From CAYOBW01 sp964402115 (GTDB lineage Bacteria; Verrucomicrobiota; Kiritimatiellia; UBA8416; CAYOBW01): a stretch of DNA of 11,166 bases. Under the pieces are notes generated by a model. That model was not told the DNA's origin and made no database searches. It saw nothing but the letters and a program-made list of their open reading frames with translations. Both the position numbers and the translations under genes were made by a program. The stretch covers positions 1 through 11,166 of the forward strand of contig CAYOBW010000235.1 in the NCBI GenBank assembly GCA_964402115.1, read 5' to 3'. Each line of letters opens with the position of its first letter. Position 1 is the first letter of the stretch. This document shows, one piece after another, positions 1 to 6,338 of this stretch.

Positions 1-153
1 ATCTCGCTCCTCCCGCCATCCCCTCTCTCAGAAGTCCTCATCCCCGCCCGCCAACGCCCGCCGTCACGGTGCCGAGCTGGCGAGCCTACCGTGCGCGCCG
101 TGTTGGCTGCCCGCTGGTTCCCGTTGCCTGCGCTGCTCTACCCGGACAACGAC

Positions 154-291
154 TAAGTGAGGCGATTAAGCGTATCCGACTAAGGGTGGCGGTTAAGTGA
201 GGCGATTAAGTGTCCGAACCGGCCGGAGGCCACACTTGCTCGCCACACTTCGTCCCCACACTTGATCGGTTACACTTCGTCGCCACGCTTA
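154..291. repeat. Inverted array of 13/14-base units (5 + 5 units), long imperfect hairpin
   Basis: Left-arm units begin at 154, 167, 181, 194 and 207 (spacing 13, 14, 13, 13) and follow the pattern TAAGnGnGGCGAT. The right arm is the reverse complement: ACACTT at 232, 245, 258 and 272 and ACGCTT at 285, again spaced 13, 13, 14, 13. Aligned without gaps, bases 154-213 pair with 291-232 at 50 of 60 positions (44 Watson-Crick, 6 G-T). The central 18 bases (214-231) contain the palindrome CCGGCCGG. The single 14-base unit sits second from the outside in both arms, so the arms match unit for unit. Mismatches cluster at unit positions 1, 5 and 7, while AAG and the following G are kept in all ten units. 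A 13-base period does not fit coding sequence. No known element was recognised; a paired protein-binding array, a structured RNA or a MITE-like element are all possible. Confidence 0.85.
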
Positions 292-378
292 CTCGATCTC
301 TTCTTTCCGGGCCAACGCCTGTATAAGCCGCCTCAATGTCGCAAATACGGCAAGCTGTCTTCGTTCGCCCTTCTTTGG

Positions 379-407
379 CCCCCGGCGCCGGCGGTGCCGC
401 CCGGGGG
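379..407. other. GC-rich hairpin in the leader region of gene 1
   Basis: CCCCCGG (379-385) is the exact complement of CCGGGGG (401-407). An inner CGGC/GCCG pair (389-392 and 396-399) closes a GGT loop. No T-run follows on either strand, so it is not a classical intrinsic terminator. It lies about 70 bases upstream of the proposed promoter and could end transcription from upstream or be a dispersed repeat. Its role is not known. Confidence 0.35.
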
Positions 408-476
408 TTGGGGGCAATGTAACCATCCGCGAAAGCGGTCGCAAGCGAGATGCGGCATCCCAGTGGTTGTGTGCAG

Positions 477-505
477 TTGACACGGCGAAGCACATGCAAT
501 AGAGT
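477..505 (+). promoter_or_regulatory. Candidate sigma-70-type promoter for gene 1
   Basis: A perfect TTGACA (477-482) is followed after exactly 17 bases by TAGAGT (500-505), which matches four of six bases of TATAAT. Transcription would start near 512, leaving a leader of only about 16 bases, just enough for the ribosome site at 516-521. The match is good, but the housekeeping sigma consensus in this lineage is assumed, not known. Confidence 0.5.
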
Positions 506-515
506 AGGGCGCGAC

Positions 516-521
516 AAGGGG
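516..521 (+). promoter_or_regulatory. Ribosome binding site that sets the start of gene 1
   Basis: AAGGGG lies six bases before the ATG at 528. The reading frame is open further upstream to an ATG at 450, but that codon has no such site, lies upstream of the promoter at 477-505, and would put 26 basic residues ahead of a normal signal peptide. This site therefore favours 528. Confidence 0.6.
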
Positions 522-527
522 AAACGG

Positions 528-3500
528 ATGCGTGGCAAGCTGGCCATCGTGATGAGTGTCGCCGTGAGCCTGGCGCAGATCGGCGCGCGGGCGGCAGAGC
601 CCCGGCCGAACTTCGTGCCCTGGCCGAAAGCGGTGCAGCCTGCGCCTGGCAGCCTGCCGGTCACGGCGGCGGCGCGGATCGTGACCGGCGATCCGCGGCT
701 CGCGCCGCTGGCGCTGGTGCTCGCCGAGGAGATCTACCGGTCGACGGCCGTGAAGGTGGCGCCGGCCTCGGGCGCGGCGCGGGCGGGGGATATTGAGCTG
801 CGGCTCGACCCGGCGCTGCAGGGCGAGGCCTATGCCTTGAGCGTCGGCGACAGGGCCGTGGTGCGCGGGGGCAACTACCGGGCGGTGGCCTGGGGTACGG
901 TCACGCTGCTGCAGGCCCTGCAGGCGGAGGACGGCCAGGCGCCCGCACTCCCGAAGCTGACCGTGGACGACGAGCCGGCGGCTGCGTATCGCGGGCTGCT
1001 GATTGACTGCGGTCGGCAGTGGCATCCCGTGGAGACCATGCGCCCCCTCATCGAAATGTGCCGGCTGTACAAGATCAACTACCTCCAGCTCCACCTCAAC
1101 GACAACACGGAAGGGAACGTCATGGCCTTCCCCTCGCAGGCCTTTCCGCAGCTGGCCACGGAGCGGAAGGGGAACCGGACGACCTATACGCGGGAGGAGC
1201 TCGTCGGGCTGGTGCAATATGCCGACGACCGCGGCGTCACGCTCGTGCCCGAACTCTCGGGGCCCGGGGCGCACGCCGGGCCCCTGCGCTCGCTGTCGCC
1301 GCGCGGCAATACGCTCGATGTCTGGAACGAGCAGACCTACGAGAAGCTGGCGATTCTCTTCGCCGAGGCGGCCGAAGTATTCAAGTCGTCGCCCTACATG
1401 CACCTGGGCGGCGACGAAGGGTCCTTCGGCCACTTGGGCAAGACGCCGGAAGAGCAGGCCTACATGGCGGCCAAGGGGGCCAGGAATCCGCTCAACTACT
1501 ACCTCCGGCGCATGGACGAGATCGTGAAGAAGCTCGGCAAGCAGACGATCTGCTGGGAAGGCTTCGGCGGCGATGGCGGCGGTCTGCCGAAAGATATCAT
1601 CGTGATGCCGTACGAGTCCCAGTTCAACACCGCCGACAAACTGGTGAAACACGGGTTCAGCGTGATCAACACGGCCTGGAAACCGCTCTACGTCGTGGGC
1701 GGCCGGAAGTGGGAGCCCGCGTACATCTACGATAGCTGGAACATGTGGCTGTGGGAGCACCATATCAACACCAAGTGCCATATTCAGCTCAAGGAGACCG
1801 ATCCGGTGCTGGGGGCCCAGATCTGCGCCTGGGAGCAGCCGGCTGCCGTGGAACTGCCCAGCACGCGCCACCGCATTCCCGTGTTGAGCGAGCGCACGTG
1901 GAACCCGAAGCTCGGCAAGAACTATGCGGACTACCTGCCGCGTGCGATCCGGGCCGACGCCTTGCTCAACAACGTGCTCGCGCTCGTGAACGTCCAGGCC
2001 GGCGGGGTGACCGGCGAGGAGCGCGGCGGATACGAGTTGTTCGACAAGGCCCTGACGATTACCCTGCGTGCGCCCCCCATCGGGACCATCCGCTACACGA
2101 CCGACGGGAAAGAGCCGACCAGTGCAGCGCCGGCATACACGGGACCGTTTACCATCGGAGGGAAAGACACGCATTTCGCGAAGCTGTTCTACAACCGGCG
2201 CGTGGGGGCGTACACGGCGGAGGGCTACGTGTGCACCCTGCAGGCGCGCATCTTCGACGACAAAGGCGTGGCGCTGGGGGACGCCGCGACCAGCAAGGAC
2301 TACTGGTTTAACGGGGCCGAGCTCACGGCGCACGCGGAGGGGCTCAGCGGGGAGCAGGAAGGGAACGTCGAGAAGTTCAAGGAGGCGCTCACCGTCACGC
2401 TGGCAGCGTCGGGCCCCGGCACGATCCGCTACACGTTGAACGGCAAGGAGCCGACCCGGGACGACGCGGCGTACGGCAAGCCGCTGGTGCTGACCCGCCA
2501 GGAGTGCCGCACGCAGGGCATTCTCTTCAGCCGCGCTTCGAAGCGCTTCACCAAGGAGGCTCCGGTTGTGATTTTGCGGGCACGCCTGTTCGGCGCGGAC
2601 GGCCAGGCCTTGCCGGGGCTGACCCTCGAGCGCACGTACTGGTGCACGGGCGCCGAACTGCCGCAGCCCGCGGCGGCGACGGATGCGTCCGGGCGCGGAA
2701 GCGGCGCGGAACAGCAGGCGCCAGGGCAGGGCCCGGCGTCGGTCGGCCAGTGGCAGGTGTACGAGGTCAGCCTGACGGCACAGGGCGCGCCCGTGTCGGC
2801 GCCCCTCGCTGTGACGGTGGAGGTGCTGTTCACCGGCCCCTCCGGCGCGACCCGCGCGGCCGATGCGTTCTGGGACGGGGCGCGGACGTGGCGTGCGCGC
2901 TTCTGCCCGGATGAAGTCGGAACCTGGATCTGGCAGAGCCGGTGCACCGCCGGCGGCGCCGGGCTCGCCGACGTGCGCGGGCGCTTTGCCTGCGTGCCGT
3001 ATACCGGGGACAACCCGCTCTACCGGCACGGTCCCCTGCGGCGGTCGGCCGATCGCCGACGCCTGGAGTGGGCCGACGGCACGCGCTTCTTCTGGCTGGC
3101 CGACACGGCCTGGAATGGCGTGCTGTGCGCGAAGGGACCCGACTGGGAGCGTTACCTGGAGACGCGCAGCCGCCAGGCCTTCACCGCGATCCAGTTCGTC
3201 ACCACCCAGTGGCGGGCCTTCGACAAGGACCCGGACGGTCGCACGGCCTTTGTCCGGGACCCTGTGTTCCGCATCGTGCCGGAGTTTTTCCAGCGGCTGG
3301 ACCCCAGGGTGGCGGCCATCAACGCCCACGGCCTTGTCGCGGCGCCGGTCATGATCTGGTCCTGCTCCCCCTCCGATCCGGGGCGCGTGCTGGCGGAGCA
3401 GGAGCTGGTCCTGCTGGCCCGCTACATCCGGGCCCGCTGGGGCGCCCACCAGGTCGTGTGGATTCTCGGCGGCGACGGCAATTACGAGCCGGAGCACGCG

Positions 3501-4400
3501 AAATGGCAGCGCGTGGGCCGGGCCGTGTTCGAAGGGCGGCACGACCGCCTGGTCACCATGCACATGGGCGGGCAGCAGTGGACGGCCGAGTACTTTCGCG
3601 GCGAGCCGTGGTTCGATTTCATCGGGTACCAGAGCGGGCATTCCGACGGACGCAAGAGCCTGAACTGGCTCGTGCAGGGCCCCCCGCTCAAGTTCCAGGA
3701 CGTCCAGCCGGTGCTGCCGATCATCAACATGGAGCCGAACTACGAGATGCACCCCGCGTACGGCGCCCAGAGCCGTTTCGGGGCGCGCGAGGTCAGGCGC
3801 GCCGCCTACTGGAGCCTGCTCCTGGGCCCGCCGGCCGGCATCACTTTCGGCGTCAACCCGACCTGGTGCTGGCTGGAGGCGAAGGCCCCTTCGCCCGGCC
3901 ATAACCTTGGCCTGGTGGATCCGTGGCCGGCGGGGCTGGAGACGCCCGGCACGGAAGCCATGACGATCCTGCGCCGGTTCTTCGATGCGCTGCCCTGGGA
4001 GCGCCTGCGGCCCGCGCAGGATGTGCTGGCCGCGCAGCCGGGCGCGGCCGATCCGGCGGGTTTCGTGGCGGCCGCCGCCAGCGCGCGGGACGGGCTGATC
4101 GTGCTTTACCTGCCCGTTGGCGGCTCGCTCCAGCTGCAGCCCGACAAGCTCGCGGGCGCCCGGAGCGTCCGCTGGTTCAACCCGCGCACCGGCGCCTGCA
4201 CGGCCGCTGTCGCCCTGGCACAGCCGGTGGGCGCGCTGGCGGCGCCGGACAACGAGGACTGGCTGGCGGTGCTCAGCGCCGGGGCGCTCAGCCTGCCGTT
4301 TCCCGCCGCCGCCGTCCCCGGGCCGCGGGAACCGCCCCGGGATCCGCCGCCCGGCACTGACGGGGCTTCAGCCCGCGCCCGCAAAGCAGCGGGTTCGTAG
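528..4400 (+). CDS. Exported two-enzyme glycoside hydrolase: GH20 hexosaminidase-type domain fused to DUF5060/DUF4038 apiosidase-like domain
   Basis: The protein has 1290 residues from the ATG at 528. Residues 1-23 form a signal peptide (cleavage near ARA-AE), so it acts outside the cytoplasm. Residues ~26-135 match the GH20b N-terminal domain. Residues ~150-470 are the GH20 barrel, with RGLLIDCGR (R155, R163), HLNDN (189-193), the catalytic pair D296-E297 in HLGGDEG, and aromatic pocket residues W343, W384, W435 and W458. Two chitobiase/hexosaminidase C-terminal-type domains follow (~502-593 and ~615-705), each with an IRYT-x(2)-GKEPT core. A Pro/Ala/Gly/Gln linker (~706-741) leads to DUF5060 (~742-824) and DUF4038 (~829-1160), with LADTAW (857-862), likely acid D983 in WILGGDG and likely nucleophile E1069 in NMEPNYE. 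A collagen-binding-like domain (~1165-1250) and a proline-rich tail end the protein. GH20 enzymes remove terminal GlcNAc or GalNAc; characterised DUF4038/GH140 members cleave apiose linkages, but relatives are mostly untested. The true substrate is unknown. The last ~14 residues are encoded by a REP-like repeat. Confidence 0.9.
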   Translation: MRGKLAIVMSVAVSLAQIGARAAEPRPNFVPWPKAVQPAPGSLPVTAAARIVTGDPRLAPLALVLAEEIYRSTAVKVAPASGAARAGDIELRLDPALQGEAYALSVGDRAVVRGGNYRAVAWGTVTLLQALQAEDGQAPALPKLTVDDEPAAAYRGLLIDCGRQWHPVETMRPLIEMCRLYKINYLQLHLNDNTEGNVMAFPSQAFPQLATERKGNRTTYTREELVGLVQYADDRGVTLVPELSGPGAHAGPLRSLSPRGNTLDVWNEQTYEKLAILFAEAAEVFKSSPYMHLGGDEGSFGHLGKTPEEQAYMAAKGARNPLNYYLRRMDEIVKKLGKQTICWEGFGGDGGGLPKDIIVMPYESQFNTADKLVKHGFSVINTAWKPLYVVGGRKWEPAYIYDSWNMWLWEHHINTKCHIQLKETDPVLGAQICAWEQPAAVELPSTRHRIPVLSERTWNPKLGKNYADYLPRAIRADALLNNVLALVNVQAGGVTGEERGGYELFDKALTITLRAPPIGTIRYTTDGKEPTSAAPAYTGPFTIGGKDTHFAKLFYNRRVGAYTAEGYVCTLQARIFDDKGVALGDAATSKDYWFNGAELTAHAEGLSGEQEGNVEKFKEALTVTLAASGPGTIRYTLNGKEPTRDDAAYGKPLVLTRQECRTQGILFSRASKRFTKEAPVVILRARLFGADGQALPGLTLERTYWCTGAELPQPAAATDASGRGSGAEQQAPGQGPASVGQWQVYEVSLTAQGAPVSAPLAVTVEVLFTGPSGATRAADAFWDGARTWRARFCPDEVGTWIWQSRCTAGGAGLADVRGRFACVPYTGDNPLYRHGPLRRSADRRRLEWADGTRFFWLADTAWNGVLCAKGPDWERYLETRSRQAFTAIQFVTTQWRAFDKDPDGRTAFVRDPVFRIVPEFFQRLDPRVAAINAHGLVAAPVMIWSCSPSDPGRVLAEQELVLLARYIRARWGAHQVVWILGGDGNYEPEHAKWQRVGRAVFEGRHDRLVTMHMGGQQWTAEYFRGEPWFDFIGYQSGHSDGRKSLNWLVQGPPLKFQDVQPVLPIINMEPNYEMHPAYGAQSRFGAREVRRAAYWSLLLGPPAGITFGVNPTWCWLEAKAPSPGHNLGLVDPWPAGLETPGTEAMTILRRFFDALPWERLRPAQDVLAAQPGAADPAGFVAAAASARDGLIVLYLPVGGSLQLQPDKLAGARSVRWFNPRTGACTAAVALAQPVGALAAPDNEDWLAVLSAGALSLPFPAAAVPGPREPPRDPPPGTDGASARARKAAGS

Positions 4401-4457
4401 CCCCCGCTTTGCGTTGTGCTGGTGTCCGCCGTACAGCAGGCGCTACGAGCCTGCTGT
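4363..4457. repeat. REP-like hairpin cluster covering the stop codon of gene 1
   Basis: Three hairpins follow one another. GGGC-TTCA-GCCC spans 4363-4374. CGCAAAGC plus GGG (4380-4393, three-base bulge) pairs with CCCGCTTTGCG (4403-4413). ACAGCAGG (4433-4440) pairs exactly with CCTGCTGT (4450-4457) around a nine-base loop. In addition, 4387-4401 and 4442-4456 are inverted copies (13 of 15 match), so a larger fold is possible. The GGGCTTCAGCCC type of stem is common in bacterial REP elements. The first hairpin and half of the second lie inside the coding sequence, and the TAG stop (4398-4400) sits in the loop of the second. No T-run follows, so termination is possible but not classical. Confidence 0.55.
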
Positions 4458-4498
4458 CTGGGACATCATGATCGCATGCGAATGGCTGATTGCCACGC

Positions 4499-4528
4499 TT
4501 GTGCGCAAGCGCCGGTTTGGAATATGAT
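4499..4528 (+). promoter_or_regulatory. Candidate promoter for gene 2
   Basis: TATGAT (4523-4528) matches five of six bases of the -10 consensus. TTGTGC (4499-4504), 18 bases upstream, shares only TTG with the -35 consensus. A start near 4535 would give a leader of about 50 bases to the ATG at 4585. The 184-base gap and hairpins after gene 1 make a separate promoter plausible. Confidence 0.3.
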
Positions 4529-4584
4529 GGACTTTTGCAAGCCGGTGTATCCGGACTGGCGGCAGGCAAGCAGGTGCGTGCCCC

Positions 4585-6228
4585 ATGGGGGTGTCGATGT
4601 CCTTCGGTCCGCGTGCTGGGCGATACCGTTTACGGGTGGCGAAAGACCGCCAGGGGCGTGCCGTCGCCCGTTTCACGGGATGTGTCGTCGTGCTGGCGAC
4701 GGCTGCGTTCACCCAGGCCGCCAGCTACACATGGAACGGCGCCAACGCGGTGGGCAACTGGAGTGTTGGCGGTGCGGGCGGCAACTGGTCCGAGGCGGCG
4801 GCGCCCGACAGCCGTGCGGACAACGACCTGGTCTTTGCCGGCAACGCCAGCGGCCAGGTCGCCAACAACGATATTGCCGACCCGTGCGACGTGCGCACGT
4901 TGCGCTTCGCCACTCCCGGCCTGGTCCTGACGGGCGGACGGCTCCGCTTCCCCGCCACCGCGGCCACGAACCTGGCGTTCGGCGCCTATGCGGCGACGTT
5001 CAGCAATGCCCTGGAGCTGGCCGCCGACTGTACGCTGAGCACCACGACGGCCAACCCGATCCAGTTCTTGGGGCAACTCATGGGGCCGGGCAAGCTCACT
5101 TACGTGAACGCGGGGACCAGTGCGGGCACGCTGTTCACGTTCGCCTCCCCGGTCCCGAACACGATCAACGGCTTCACGCTGGGTAACGCGTCGATCGGCA
5201 GGGGCAAGGCCACGCTCCAGATCGCGATGGACAACCCCTTCGGGGGCGCGGGCACGCAACTGCGCTTCGACAACTCCGACGCGAGCATCCAGGTGCTTGA
5301 CGGCGATCGGACCGTGGCCAGCGACGGGTACCGGCGCGCCAACCTGACTTTCTCCGGCAGCCATAACCTGACTTTTCCGGGCAGTTGGACCGTGTTCACC
5401 GGTGGCAGCCGGACGTTCGACAACAACTTCGCCGCCGGCAAGGTCCTGACGCTGGCCGCCGCCGCGGGGGCCACCTTCGACTCCTCGCGCACGAGCTGCG
5501 GGGGGACGGGGTACACGGTGGTCGAAGGCGCCGTCGTCGATACGGTCGCGGGCGCGACCGCGGGCTACCAGGGCTTCATCAAGACCGGCGCCGGCACCTG
5601 GCGCCTGAATGGCGCCAACACCTACCGGTCCCTGACCACGATCAGTGGCGGCACGCTGGCCCTGGGGCCCTCCGGAACCACGGGCAGCAGCCACGTGCGG
5701 CTGACGACCGCCGGCGCCGTGTTCGACGTGTCTGCCGTGGCGGCGCCCGGCTACACGCTGGGGGCGGGCCGGACGCTGGCGGGCATCGGCACCGTCCGGG
5801 GGGCGTTCACCGCGGAGGCTGGCGCCGGTGTGGAGCCCGGCAACACGGTGGTCGGCGCCCCGGCCCTGGGTGCGCTGACGGTGAACCTCACAAGTGGCGT
5901 CCAGCGGGTGACCTTCGCAGCGGGCGCGGCTTTTGCCTGCGATCTCGGGGCCCCGGGCACGAGCGACACGCTGGCCTTCACCGGGCTGACCAACGGCGTT
6001 GCCGCAGTGGCGTTCAATGGCAATGCGGTCAACTGCCACGATGTTGGCGGCCTGGGCAAAGGGCTTTACACCCTCTTCACGTTCGACGCGGCCAACGCCT
6101 ACACCGGCACGCTCACGATCGGCGCCGGACTGGAGGCGTTCGGGGGCAGCCAGTTCATCTTCGGGGCGAGCCGTATCCAACTCAACGTGGCGCCGACGCA
6201 GAAGGGCATGGTATGGATAATCCGATAG
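4585..6228 (+). CDS. Secreted PATR (autotransporter-associated beta-strand repeat) protein, no beta-barrel
   Basis: The protein has 547 residues. A long basic N-region is followed by the hydrophobic stretch CVVVLATAAF and a likely cleavage at TQA-AS (about residue 46), then YTWNGAN...GNWS, a start typical of this family. The body is rich in Gly, Ala, Thr, Asn and Ser, as expected for a beta-solenoid. One clear PATR motif lies at ~333-361 (KTGAGTWRLNGANTY...GGTLAL). Residues ~60-260 closely resemble the first part of the second module of gene 3. No autotransporter barrel, PEP-CTERM or LPXTG signal is present. The C-terminus reads KGMVWIIR and resembles the end of gene 3. AGGTG (4572-4576) lies eight bases before the ATG at 4585; the in-frame ATG at 4597 (GGGGG at 4587-4591) and a GTG at 4636 are alternative starts. 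The likely role is a surface or extracellular structural or adhesive protein; no enzymatic motif was seen. Confidence 0.85.
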   Translation: MGVSMSFGPRAGRYRLRVAKDRQGRAVARFTGCVVVLATAAFTQAASYTWNGANAVGNWSVGGAGGNWSEAAAPDSRADNDLVFAGNASGQVANNDIADPCDVRTLRFATPGLVLTGGRLRFPATAATNLAFGAYAATFSNALELAADCTLSTTTANPIQFLGQLMGPGKLTYVNAGTSAGTLFTFASPVPNTINGFTLGNASIGRGKATLQIAMDNPFGGAGTQLRFDNSDASIQVLDGDRTVASDGYRRANLTFSGSHNLTFPGSWTVFTGGSRTFDNNFAAGKVLTLAAAAGATFDSSRTSCGGTGYTVVEGAVVDTVAGATAGYQGFIKTGAGTWRLNGANTYRSLTTISGGTLALGPSGTTGSSHVRLTTAGAVFDVSAVAAPGYTLGAGRTLAGIGTVRGAFTAEAGAGVEPGNTVVGAPALGALTVNLTSGVQRVTFAAGAAFACDLGAPGTSDTLAFTGLTNGVAAVAFNGNAVNCHDVGGLGKGLYTLFTFDAANAYTGTLTIGAGLEAFGGSQFIFGASRIQLNVAPTQKGMVWIIR

Positions 6229-6237
6229 TGCCTTAAC

Positions 6238-6322
6238 CGCCGGGAACGGCGAAGAAGAACAAGATATTTCCGCCCTCTCCCACTGGGAGAGGGATGGGGT
6301 GAGGGTTGTGGGCAAAGCCCAC
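6238..6322. repeat. Intergenic hairpin block between genes 2 and 3
   Basis: Three hairpins lie in the 110-base gap. CGCCG-GGAA-CGGCG is at 6238-6251, nine bases after the gene 2 stop. CCCTCTCCC (6273-6281) pairs perfectly with GGGAGAGGG (6285-6293) around ACT. TGTGGGC (6307-6313) pairs with GCCCACA (6317-6323) around AAA. The CCCTCTCCC/GGGAGAGGG stem followed by ATGGGGTGAGGG resembles a dispersed intergenic repeat found in many GC-rich bacteria (from memory). None is followed by a T-run. They could attenuate or stabilise a gene 2-gene 3 transcript. Confidence 0.6.
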
Positions 6323-6338
6323 ATTGGGGAGGGTTGCG

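Noticed and set aside
1..156. Possible 3' end of an upstream gene ending LLYPDND at TAA 154-156
   Set aside because: All three forward frames are open through this stretch, so the frame cannot be chosen, and no family was recognised in 51 residues.
154..291. CRISPR array or protein-coding tandem repeat
   Set aside because: Units of 13/14 bases abut with no unique spacers and reverse orientation half way. The period is not a multiple of three, and no cas gene is nearby.
262..480. Small plus-strand open frame of 72 codons
   Set aside because: It starts inside the inverted array, has no ribosome site, crosses a GC-rich hairpin, and its translation looks random.
450..527. Upstream ATG extending gene 1 by 26 residues
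   Set aside because: The extension would precede a normal signal peptide, has no ribosome site and overlaps the promoter match. ATG 528 has AAGGGG at the right distance.
333..3902. Very long open frame on the minus strand opposite gene 1
   Set aside because: It is a by-product of GC-rich third codon positions. The translation is Arg/Pro/His-rich without recognisable domains, whereas the plus frame encodes clear GH20 and DUF4038 domains.
4433..4457. Intrinsic terminator after gene 1
   Set aside because: The eight-pair stem is perfect, but CTGGGACA follows instead of a T-run, so it is listed only as part of the hairpin cluster.
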